Part shown: positions 1-6,739 of the stretch, one piece after another
How positions within the stretch are numbered: the stretch's first letter is position 1
Layout: every line of letters starts with the position of its first letter
DNA from: JAJDXO01 sp965221855
Lineage (GTDB): Bacteria; Pseudomonadota; Alphaproteobacteria; Rhodospirillales; UBA2165
DNA: 64,000 nt
Direction: 5' to 3'
Assembly: GCA_965221855.1 (NCBI GenBank)
Contig: CBDCSV010000001.1
Location: 124,001-188,000 of the forward strand
Notes under the pieces: generated by a model
The model's input: only the letters and a program-made list of their open reading frames with translations
Databases searched by the model: none
Told to the model about the DNA's origin: nothing
Made by a program: the position numbers and the translations under genes

Positions 1-1521
1 ATCGTCGAAGACCTGCGCGCAAGGATCGCCTCGCTCGCCGGCCGCAACCAGCACCTCGAGGAAGTCAACCGCCGGCTCGAACATCTGCTGCGCGAACTGC
101 GCCGGGCGATCTACGGCAAGAAGTCCGAGAAGCTCCATCCCGACCAGCTCCTGCTCGCCTTCGAGGAGCTCGAAGGCGCGCTCGCCGAGGCCGAGGCCGA
201 GGCGGACGCCCAGGCGAGCACGGCGCCGCGTACCAAGCGCCCCGCCGCGGAGCGCAACATCGGTCATCTGTCGGCTCACCTGCCTCGGGTTTTTGACGTA
301 ATCGAGCCCGAGAGCACGCTGTGTCCGTGCGGGTGCGGCGAGATGGCCAAGATCGGCGAGGACCGCACCGAGAGGCTGGACGTCGTTCCGGCGAAGCTCC
401 GGGTCATCGTCACGGTGCGCCCGAAGTACGCCTGCCGCAAGTGCGAGGAAGGCGTCACCCAGGCGCCGGCGCCGGCGCACCTCATCGAGGGAGCGCTCCC
501 CACCGAAGGCATGATCGCCCACGTGCTGGTATCGAAGTTCGCGGACCATCTCCCGCTGTACCGCCAATCGCAGATATTCGCCCGTTCGGGGATCGAACTG
601 CACCGCTCGACGCCGGCCGGCTGGGTCGGCAAGGCGTCGTTCCACCTCGGGCCCGTGTACGAATGCCTGAAGGCGGAGTTGAAGACGTCGAACCCCCTCG
701 GGCTGGACGAGACCACGGTCCGGGTGCTCGACCCGGGTCGGGGCAAGACCAAGACCGGCTACATGTGGACGATGGCGCGCGACCAGCGGGGGTGGTCCGG
801 GCCGGACCCGCCGGGTGTGGTGTATGAGTATGCGCCCGGGCGCGGCGGCAAGTATGGCGAGAAGCTGCTTGAGGGCTTCGAGGGAACGGTTCAGGTGGAC
901 GGCTACTCCGGCCACAACCGGCTGGCTCGGCCGGACCGCCCGGGCGGTGCGCTGACGCTGGCTTCTTGTTGGGTTCACGCCAGGCGCGGGCTCAAGGAGA
1001 TGTTCGACAGCAACGGCTCGCCGATCGCGAAGGAAGGGCTGGAGCGGATCGCGCAGCTCTACAAGATCGAGGACAGGATCCGGGGCGCCTCGCCGGCGAC
1101 GCGCCAGTTCGTCCGCTGGACCGAGTCCGCGCCGCTGGTCAACGCCTTCGGCGTGTGGCTCGACGAGCAGCGCTCGCGGGTGTCGCCGCGCTCGCGCCTG
1201 GGCGAGAAGCTCACCTATATCGCCAACCAGTGGGACGGGCTGCTGGTATTCCTGTACGACGGGCGTGTCGAGATGGATAGCAACTTCGTGGAGAACCGCA
1301 TCCGTCCGATCAAGCTCACGGCCAAGAACGCGTTGTTCGCCGGCCATGACGAGGGAGCTCGCTCCTGGGGCCGTGTGGGCTCGCTCATCGAGACTTGCAA
1401 GATGAACGGCGTCGAGCCCTACGCCTGGCTCAAGAACACGCTGGAGAAGATCGCCGCCGGCCACCCTCAATCCCAAATCCAAGAACTCCTGCCCTGGAAC
1501 TTCGACCCGGCGTCAAGCTGA
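1..1521 (+). CDS. tnpC: IS66 family transposase TnpC (5' end missing)
   Basis: The reading frame is open from base 1 and ends with TGA at 1519-1521, giving 506 visible residues of a family usually a little above 500. Order of parts: an N-terminal coiled segment with the IYGKKSEKL motif, a zinc-binding segment (CPCGCGEM, then CRKCEEG), the catalytic DDE domain starting near GLDETTVRVLDPG, and the C-terminal IRPIKLTAKNALFAGHDEGA and WNFDP segments typical of IS66 TnpC. An internal ATG at 343 would start after the leucine-zipper region and is not the true start. The gene looks intact as far as it can be seen. Confidence 0.93.
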   Translation: MVEDLRARIASLAGRNQHLEEVNRRLEHLLRELRRAIYGKKSEKLHPDQLLLAFEELEGALAEAEAEADAQASTAPRTKRPAAERNIGHLSAHLPRVFDVIEPESTLCPCGCGEMAKIGEDRTERLDVVPAKLRVIVTVRPKYACRKCEEGVTQAPAPAHLIEGALPTEGMIAHVLVSKFADHLPLYRQSQIFARSGIELHRSTPAGWVGKASFHLGPVYECLKAELKTSNPLGLDETTVRVLDPGRGKTKTGYMWTMARDQRGWSGPDPPGVVYEYAPGRGGKYGEKLLEGFEGTVQVDGYSGHNRLARPDRPGGALTLASCWVHARRGLKEMFDSNGSPIAKEGLERIAQLYKIEDRIRGASPATRQFVRWTESAPLVNAFGVWLDEQRSRVSPRSRLGEKLTYIANQWDGLLVFLYDGRVEMDSNFVENRIRPIKLTAKNALFAGHDEGARSWGRVGSLIETCKMNGVEPYAWLKNTLEKIAAGHPQSQIQELLPWNFDPASS

Positions 1522-1551
1522 AAACCAGGGTGGGGCGCTCGCACCGCTTAC
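1..1551 (+). mobile_element. IS66-family insertion sequence, left part outside window
   Basis: The window opens inside an IS66-type element. Its last gene (tnpC) ends at 1521. About 30 bases later the sequence GCACCGCTTAC ends at 1551; read on the other strand this is GTAAGCGGTGC, the usual IS66-family terminal start. The next base (1552) is already the first base of an IS630 element, so the IS66 lies exactly at the IS630 tip. IS66 elements make 8-bp target duplications; the duplicate (predicted GAGCGTTT) would lie left of the window. The tnpA and tnpB accessory genes would also be upstream and cannot be seen. Confidence 0.85.
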
Positions 1552-1558
1552 GAGCGTT

Positions 1559-2170
1559 TCATATTTTGACGGAAGCGTATCCTGCGTTTTTGAAGTAGTT
1601 GGCGCATTGCTGTGGCTCGATGGTGTCGATGAGGCTCCCGAGATGGCGCCATAAGTCGTCGATCTCCCGCTTCTGGGCGTTTCTCATCCAGTGCTTGATT
1701 TGGGCAAAGGTCTGCTCGATGGGATTGAGGTCGGGGGAATATTTGGGCAGGAGCCACAGCTTGGCTCCGGCGGCACGGATGGCGTTTCGCACGGCTTTTG
1801 ACTTGTGGCTGCCGAGATTGTCCATGATGACGATGTCGCCGGGCACCAGGGTCGGCACGAGCAGCTGCTCGACGTAGGCGCGGAAGCACACGCCATTGAT
1901 GGGGCCGTCGAAGACGCAGGGCGCGGTGAACCGGTCGCAGCGCAGCGCGCCGATGAAGGTCAGGGTGTGCCACCGCCCATGGGGGGCAAAGCCGCGGACC
2001 CGCTCCCCTTTCGGCCCCCAGCCGCGCAGCGGGGCCATATTGGTCCGGATCCAGGTTTCATCAATGAATACCAGCCGTTCGGGATCAAGCTTTGCCTGCC
2101 ACGCCTTCCAGCGCCTGCGATGGCGGGCGATGTCCGCGCGCGCCCGTTCAACGGCGAACAGGGTTTTTTT
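1559..2170 (-). CDS. IS630 transposase, catalytic frame (orfB)
   Basis: This is the DDE catalytic part of the IS630 transposase. Visible motifs are VFIDETWIRTNM (first Asp), VIMDNLGSHKS (second Asp) and LLPKYSPDLNPIEQTFAQIK (final Glu), followed by a C-terminal helix. It lacks an initiation codon with a ribosome site of its own, so it is probably made as a fusion with orfA by a +1 shift (ribosomal or by transcript slippage) on the A8 run at 2164-2171. It ends at TGA 1559-1561, a few bases from the element tip. The same arrangement occurs in copy B, so the two-frame state is a property of the element. Confidence 0.88.
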   Translation of the reverse strand, partial: KKTLFAVERARADIARHRRRWKAWQAKLDPERLVFIDETWIRTNMAPLRGWGPKGERVRGFAPHGRWHTLTFIGALRCDRFTAPCVFDGPINGVCFRAYVEQLLVPTLVPGDIVIMDNLGSHKSKAVRNAIRAAGAKLWLLPKYSPDLNPIEQTFAQIKHWMRNAQKREIDDLWRHLGSLIDTIEPQQCANYFKNAGYASVKI

Positions 2171-2507
2171 TAAAGCGCAGCCCTTCACGGCGCAGAAACA
2201 GCCATACCGTGCTGTGGGATACCCTGACACCCCGAGCGGCCAACTCGTCTCTCAACCGATGCAGCGTCAGATGCGGCTCCTGGTCGATCCGGCCGACAAT
2301 GAACTCCCGATGGGGCTCAAGAACCCGGCGGCGGTGACCGCCCATCTTGCCGGGCGCAACACTCCCCGTCCGCCGGTAGCGCTGCGACCACTTAACCACG
2401 CTCGAAACCGCAACCCCAAACCGAGCCGCTACAGCGCGGCAACTCTCCCCCGCCAAAACCGCCAAAACAACACGCTCTCGCAAATCAATCGAATAAGGTC
2501 TCGCCAT
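2148..2507 (-). CDS. IS630 transposase, N-terminal frame (orfA)
   Basis: This encodes the helix-turn-helix DNA-binding part of an IS630 transposase: MARPYSIDLRERVVLAVLAG, a second HTH around SVVKWSQRYRRTGS, and the linker to LRFKKNPVRR where the frame stops. The start at 2507 is chosen because AAGGAGG lies at proper distance upstream and because IS630 proteins begin this way; an upstream ATG at 2546 exists. Near its end the mRNA has a run of eight A (genomic T run 2164-2171). Shifting by +1 there joins this frame to the catalytic frame and restores the family sequence RFKKTLFAVERAR. Confidence 0.88.
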   Translation of the reverse strand: MARPYSIDLRERVVLAVLAGESCRAVAARFGVAVSSVVKWSQRYRRTGSVAPGKMGGHRRRVLEPHREFIVGRIDQEPHLTLHRLRDELAARGVRVSHSTVWLFLRREGLRFKKNPVRR

Positions 2508-2589
2508 GAATGCTGGCCTCCTTGCCCAGCATCCATCTTGAATCATGGTTCGCCCATACTTGGGAATCCCTAAAATGATTCAATCAATC

Positions 2590-3603
2590 TCAAATACGCT
2601 CTAGGCCAGCAAGCAAATCCGGACCTGATGGGGGGCGTACGGCGGAATTGCCGAACCCGTCGAAATCCAGCACCTCCAGAAGGTTGGGGAGGCTCGTCAG
2701 GTCCGCCGGGAGGACGACATTCGTCCGGCGTTTGGCAAGCACCGTCAGCCGTTGGAGATAGCTCTCGGCCAGTTGAAGCCGCACGGATGCCTCGCCGCCT
2801 CTCGATCCGTCGATGGCGGCGGCAACCTTCTCGATGGACGTCGCCGTCGCCTCGGCGATGGCGAGGATTTGCTGCGCCGTTCCCTCGGCTTCGTTGATCA
2901 TCTTCTGCATTTCGCCTTCGGAGAGATTGATGGCTTCCAGGCGCTGGCCCTCCGATTTGTTGATCAGGCTCTGGCGCTCGCCTTCGGCCCGCGCGACGAT
3001 CGCGCGCCGCTCCCGCTCGGCCGTCACCTGCCGTTCCATTGCTTCGTGGACCGTCGGCGGCGGAGTCAGGTTTTTGATTTCGTAGCGGTGCACCTGGATT
3101 CCCCAGGCCTGGCCCGCGCGATCCAGCACTTCGACCACGCGCGAACTGATCAAGTCGCGTTCCTCGAACGTCCGATCCAGCTCGAGGGTGCCGATCACCG
3201 ACCGGGTGGTGGTTTGGGCCAGTTCCATCGCCGCGACGGCGTAGCTGGTGGCGCCATAGCTGGCCATGACCGGATCGACGACGGACAGATACATTACGCC
3301 GTCGACTTCGACACGCACCTCGTCCTTGGTGAAGCATTCCTGCGGCGGCACCTCGATGGTCTGCTCCTTCAAATCCTGGATGTACGCGACTCTGTCGATG
3401 AACGGGATGAGGGCGTGAAATCCCGCCGCCAGCGTCTTGTGGTACTTGCCCAGCCGTTCGACCACATATGCGCTCTGCGTGGGCACCAGGCGGATCGAGG
3501 CGAAGAATTTGAAGATCAGGACGATGAAGACGATGCCCCAGACAACGAAATTCACCGCTTCCATGACCGAGATGTCTTCGAACAAGGCCAAAAACTGTTC
3601 CAT
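2590..3603 (-). CDS. SPFH/band 7 (stomatin-like) membrane protein, 3' end altered by IS630
   Basis: A 337-residue stomatin/paraslipin-type protein. One hydrophobic anchor (about residues 14-40) is followed by the band-7 domain (SAYVVERLGKYHKTLAAGFH through RYEIKNLTPP) and a long charged coiled coil (ERERRAIVARAEGERQSLIN). Such proteins form oligomeric membrane microdomain scaffolds, often with NfeD partners. AAAGGAGAAG precedes the ATG. It is the last gene seen of the leftward psp-like operon and is 12 bases downstream of another SPFH gene. The final codons GAG CGT ATT TGA are IS630 end sequence, so the natural C-terminus and any further operon genes have been cut away. How many residues were lost cannot be told. 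Confidence 0.9.
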   Translation of the reverse strand: MEQFLALFEDISVMEAVNFVVWGIVFIVLIFKFFASIRLVPTQSAYVVERLGKYHKTLAAGFHALIPFIDRVAYIQDLKEQTIEVPPQECFTKDEVRVEVDGVMYLSVVDPVMASYGATSYAVAAMELAQTTTRSVIGTLELDRTFEERDLISSRVVEVLDRAGQAWGIQVHRYEIKNLTPPPTVHEAMERQVTAERERRAIVARAEGERQSLINKSEGQRLEAINLSEGEMQKMINEAEGTAQQILAIAEATATSIEKVAAAIDGSRGGEASVRLQLAESYLQRLTVLAKRRTNVVLPADLTSLPNLLEVLDFDGFGNSAVRPPSGPDLLAGLERI

Positions 3604-3615
3604 TTTTCTTCTCCT

Positions 3616-4626
3616 TTAATCCCTGCCCTGGTTCCAGGGTCCGAGCTGGAGTGACGGCTTGGTGTTTTCGTCGGGTTCCGGCCTCCCGGAACCGGCTGAG
3701 CCGTCGTCGCCGGGAACGTCCTCGCCGTTCCCGGTGATCGTCGCCAGTCCTTCGAAGAAGCCCCTCACGTTGGCGAGTTCCAGGGGGATAACGGATACAT
3801 CCGACCTGGCGGCAATCTGGCCGAGGGTGTCGATATAACGCTCGATGATTTGCATATTGAGCGCGGCCGAGCCGCCGGGCTTGGAGATCGCATCGGCGAT
3901 CAATTCGGTGCTCTTCGCCGTTGCCCCGGCGATCAGCGCGATGGACTTGGCCTCGCCCAGCGCCTCGTTTATGCGCTTCTGCTTTTCGCCTTCGGAAATG
4001 TTGATTTCCGATTGCCGTTCACCTTCGGAGACAGCCACCATGGCCTGCTTTTCGGCGTCGGCGTTCGTTACTTCGGCGCGTTTTTCGCGCTCCGCTTCCA
4101 TCTGCTTTTCCAGTGTCGTCATGACATGCTGGGACGGCGTGATGTTCTTCAGCTCATATCGCAGGACCTTCACCCCCCATGGTGTCGAGGCCTTGTCGAT
4201 CTCCTTGACGATCGAGGCGTTGAGCGTCTCGCGTTCGGCAAAGGTCTGACCCAGGGACAACTTGCCGATTTCCGACCGCATGGTGGTCTGGGCCAGGTTG
4301 ATGCCGGCCAGCCGGTAATTGCCGATCCCGTAACTCGCACGCTGCGGGTCCATGACCTTGAGGTACACCAGTCCGTCGACGTCGACCTGAATATTGTCGC
4401 GCGTGATGCAGCTTTGACTGGGAATATCAATCACCTGCTCGCGGATTTCATGGCGATAGGCGATTCGGTCGAAGATGGGAATCAGGAAGTGAATACCGGG
4501 ATTCAAGACCCTTTTGAACTTTCCCAGCCGCTCCACGACACCGGCCTCGCGCATGGGGATGATCTTGACGGTCATCCAAAGCACCACGCCGGTGATGATC
4601 AACAGGAATGTCAATGCTGTTACCAT
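3616..4626 (-). CDS. SPFH/band 7 (stomatin/QmcA-like) membrane protein
   Basis: A 336-residue protein with an N-terminal membrane segment (VTALTFLLIITGVVLWMTV), a band-7 domain (AGVVERLGKFKRVLNPGIHF, VDGLVYLKVMDPQRASYGI) and a Glu/Ala/Lys-rich coiled coil (MEAEREKRAEVTNADAEKQA) ending in a polar Gly/Glu-rich tail. It is a paralogue of the next gene in the operon; together they could form hetero-oligomeric rings like HflK/HflC or flotillin pairs (inference). AAGGAGGAA stands just before the ATG. It lies 15 bases after nfeD, the usual SPFH-NfeD pairing. Confidence 0.9.
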   Translation of the reverse strand: MVTALTFLLIITGVVLWMTVKIIPMREAGVVERLGKFKRVLNPGIHFLIPIFDRIAYRHEIREQVIDIPSQSCITRDNIQVDVDGLVYLKVMDPQRASYGIGNYRLAGINLAQTTMRSEIGKLSLGQTFAERETLNASIVKEIDKASTPWGVKVLRYELKNITPSQHVMTTLEKQMEAEREKRAEVTNADAEKQAMVAVSEGERQSEINISEGEKQKRINEALGEAKSIALIAGATAKSTELIADAISKPGGSAALNMQIIERYIDTLGQIAARSDVSVIPLELANVRGFFEGLATITGNGEDVPGDDGSAGSGRPEPDENTKPSLQLGPWNQGRD

Positions 4627-4641
4627 GGTGTTCCTCCTTAC

Positions 4642-5112
4642 CTAGGGAGCGGGCGGTGGCGGACCATCGACAAGGTCGCCTGTTGCGGGTTCGACCACCC
4701 AAGCCGTGTTCTCGCGAAACACCAGTTTGGCCTCGCTGCCCGCCTCGATCGTCCGGTCGTAGCATCGGGCGGGCCAGGTGGTTCCCCGGTACATGATTCG
4801 GCCGTCCTCACCAGGCCGGATGGTCTCGGTGACGGTCACGACGGTTTCCATCGCGTCGGCGTCTTCGTCGGTGTTGTGCCATTCTTCATCTCCGCCGGCG
4901 TACTTCTGGATGACGCCGCGCAGCGCAAGGATGAGAATGAGAGAGGTGATGAACCAGGTCGTGAAGGCGGGAATGAGGCCGTCGATGAGACCGAGCCACA
5001 AACCGCCGGCGACGACGAGCGCTCCAGCACCCAGAAAAACCAGTATTCCGCCCGGAACGACGAGCTCGAGAAGAATGAGGACGGCTCCGCCAACAAGCCA
5101 CCAGAGTGTCAT
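4642..5112 (-). CDS. NfeD family membrane protein
   Basis: A 156-residue protein with two or three N-terminal hydrophobic segments (LWWLVGGAVLILLELVVPGG, then GALVVAGGLWLGL and FITSLILILALRG) and a soluble C-terminal beta-rich OB-fold domain (GEDGRIMYRGTTWPARCYD, then VVEPATGDL). This is the short NfeD form without the protease domain, known as the partner of SPFH proteins in membrane homeostasis. It is followed at 15 bases by two SPFH genes and preceded by pspA, so the operon combines the PspA and NfeD-SPFH stress systems. A Pro-rich tail (GPPPPAP) ends the protein. Confidence 0.88.
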   Translation of the reverse strand: MTLWWLVGGAVLILLELVVPGGILVFLGAGALVVAGGLWLGLIDGLIPAFTTWFITSLILILALRGVIQKYAGGDEEWHNTDEDADAMETVVTVTETIRPGEDGRIMYRGTTWPARCYDRTIEAGSEAKLVFRENTAWVVEPATGDLVDGPPPPAP

Positions 5113-5171
5113 GAGTATTCCTTTTCCCAGTCCGGACCGGATTGCGCCCGGTCTTGGCTATCGCCTGAGTA

Positions 5172-5870
5172 TTACAGATTCTTTTCACGCTTGGCGCGGA
5201 TTCGCCCCAGGACGTCTCCGGCCGAAGACTCGCGGCCCAGGATCCCGGCGTCCCGCAGGCGCTGATCCAGGTTCCGGCCGTCCCCTTCCGCGGCCAGCTC
5301 TTGCGCCGCGTTCGTTCGGTCCGTGCGTTCCTGTTGCCGCTGCTTGATGCGTTCCAGCGATGCCGTCGCGGAGACCATCGACGCTTGCGAGCCTGAGAAT
5401 TTACCGCCCGCGGCCGCGTTGGCCTTTTGAATCCGCTCGGTCGCCTTGATCAGTCCGACCTGCCGGGACATGGAGAGTATGTTGCGTTCCGTGGACTTGA
5501 CCTGGCGCTTCAGGCGGTTCACGCCCGTCACATATTCGGTCTCGGCCTGCTCCTGCAGCCTTAGTTCCTCCTCGAACTCGGCGATCCGTGCGCAAATATC
5601 CTCCGCCAACTCCGCTTCGCCCTTATCGAGCGCCTTGTTGGCGTATTCCTCATGCTCGGCGATCGCGCCCCGCAATCGCTGTACGTCACGCGCCACCCCG
5701 GCGTGCTCGGCCATGACTTTGGTAAGCTGCTCTTTCGCTTTTGCCAGCTCCTTCCGTGCATCGCGCATTTCCTGATCCAAAATCCTGAGTGCCTGATGAT
5801 CGACGATCGCCTCGCCTGCCTCATTGGCGGCGCCTTTCATGGCGGTGAAAAGTTTGGTCAGTACGGTCAT
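5172..5870 (-). CDS. pspA: PspA/IM30 (Vipp1) family membrane-remodelling protein
   Basis: A 232-residue almost wholly helical protein that matches the PspA/YjfJ class: MTVLTKLFTAMKGAANEAGE at the N-terminus (amphipathic membrane-binding helix), then long coiled coil (ARKELAKAKEQLTKVMAEHA ... RLKRQVKSTERNILSMSRQV) and a short C-terminal helix. PspA proteins coat damaged inner membrane as ESCRT-III-like polymers. The start at 5870 is preferred over an upstream ATG at 5888 because AAGGAGGATGAA lies right before it. This Shine-Dalgarno site overlaps the TAA stop of the upstream DUF2170 gene, so the two are translationally linked. Confidence 0.92.
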   Translation of the reverse strand: MTVLTKLFTAMKGAANEAGEAIVDHQALRILDQEMRDARKELAKAKEQLTKVMAEHAGVARDVQRLRGAIAEHEEYANKALDKGEAELAEDICARIAEFEEELRLQEQAETEYVTGVNRLKRQVKSTERNILSMSRQVGLIKATERIQKANAAAGGKFSGSQASMVSATASLERIKQRQQERTDRTNAAQELAAEGDGRNLDQRLRDAGILGRESSAGDVLGRIRAKREKNL

Positions 5871-5880
5871 TTCATCCTCC

Positions 5881-6507
5881 TTATGCATCCGAGGTCAGGT
5901 AGGGGGCGATGATCTCGATTGCCTCCAATGTGTTGTCGCTGAGTACTTCGAGCTCCGTGGTGACGTGGTCGAGGGTCGAGTTGGCCGCCAAGGCGCCGAA
6001 CAGGACATACCGGTCGCGTATCTTCCCGAAGGAGGAGAGCTGGAGAGGAACGTTCAGTTCCAACAGGGCCGCCAGCATCTCGGTCCGGGAGTCGGGACGA
6101 ACCTGGGACTCGTCCCAGAGATAAGTCACCGCGAGCAGCTGCTCACCATCGAACCAGACGAGAATCGGGAATTCCACCCGGTCTTCGACGACGACCTCCA
6201 GCGCGTCCTCGCCGTCCAGGTTCGTGACGGCGAACCCATAGCCGTTGGCCGAAGTATGGTCGTTCAGGATTTCACGCAATAAATCGAAATTCATGACTTC
6301 CTCGTTGGTGTTCACTTGAACCGCCGGCGGTATGTCCGGAACGATCCCGTCGCGCAGCATCCGCTCGATTCGCCTCAAGGCCGTCCGATGTTCCAGCGGA
6401 ATCCACACCTCGACGGGAGCCAATCCTTCGTCTCTCATCCTTTGGCGCTGCCGCCGCTTACGCTCGGCAACCGTCATGCGCGGAGTACGGACTTTAGGTT
6501 CTTTCAC
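5881..6507 (-). CDS. DUF2170 (YjfI-like) protein with N-terminal RHH-like DNA-binding segment
   Basis: A 208-residue protein. Residues about 70-205 (MNFDLLREILNDHTSANGYG ... LEVLSDNTLEAIEIIAPYL) match DUF2170, the YjfI family encoded next to the PspA homologue YjfJ in enterobacteria. The first 60 residues differ from plain YjfI: basic helix AERKRRQRQRMRDEG, a strand APVEVWIP, then a helix, as in ribbon-helix-helix antitoxin-type regulators (DUF3018/MazE-like). It is the first gene of the pspA-nfeD-SPFH operon, and a four-fold palindrome array covers its promoter, so autoregulation is likely (inference). The start is GTG at 6507; an ATG at residue 11 is the alternative. Confidence 0.78.
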   Translation of the reverse strand: MKEPKVRTPRMTVAERKRRQRQRMRDEGLAPVEVWIPLEHRTALRRIERMLRDGIVPDIPPAVQVNTNEEVMNFDLLREILNDHTSANGYGFAVTNLDGEDALEVVVEDRVEFPILVWFDGEQLLAVTYLWDESQVRPDSRTEMLAALLELNVPLQLSSFGKIRDRYVLFGALAANSTLDHVTTELEVLSDNTLEAIEIIAPYLTSDA

Positions 6508-6525
6508 GTTTCACAACCGCTGGAA

Positions 6526-6600
6526 TGTGACCGGTCACATGTGACTGTCACGTATATAGAGAAATGTGACGGTCACGTCAAGAAAAATGTGACAGTCACG
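6526..6600. promoter_or_regulatory. Array of four palindromic operators upstream of DUF2170-pspA
   Basis: Four copies of a GTGAC/GTCAC palindrome: TGTGACCGGTCACA (6526-6539), TGTGACTGTCACG (6540-6552), TGTGACGGTCACG (6565-6577) and TGTGACAGTCACG (6588-6600). Three have a one-base centre, the first a two-base centre. Relative to the promoter one copy lies upstream of -35, one overlaps -35 and the spacer, and two lie from the -10 box into the leader. The spacing (14, 25 and 23 bases between starts) would put several on related helix faces. The likely ligand is the RHH-like DUF2170 protein encoded right downstream. Confidence 0.8.
6553..6581 (-). promoter_or_regulatory. Sigma70-type promoter of the psp-like operon
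   Basis: On the minus strand a TTGACG box (6576-6581) and a TATATA box (6553-6558) are spaced by exactly 17 bases, a near-consensus housekeeping promoter. Transcription would start around 6546, some 40 bases before the GTG start of the DUF2170 gene. The boxes are interleaved with the palindromes listed in the next entry, which suggests repression by occlusion. Confidence 0.7.
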
Positions 6601-6739
6601 TAAATCGCGGAAATTTGGGCTGTATTCAACTGGATGATGCGCCGCCGAGCGGCTGGATGGCCAAACGCCAAAACCGCGGGAGACGGATGCAGGCTAAGGT
6701 CGGGGCGGTCCCCGGCCGCTTCCGGTTCAAAACCGGGCC

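Larger units (their letters stand above)
1552..2601 (-). mobile_element. IS630-family element, copy A
   Basis: A 1050-bp element whose second copy lies at 46162-47211. Ends are GAGCGTTTC (left) and, read inward from the right, GAGCGTATT. A TA follows the right end (2602-2603), as expected for IS630 target duplication, but the left TA is absent because IS66 DNA directly precedes the element. The transposase is in two frames on the minus strand. The right end falls in the 3' end of the SPFH gene and supplies that gene's stop codon. Confidence 0.93.

Noticed and set aside
6526..6539. CRP site in TGTGACCGGTCACA
   Set aside because: CRP half-sites TGTGA/TCACA need a 6-base spacer; here it is 4, and the other three copies have a one-base centre between GTGAC and GTCAC.
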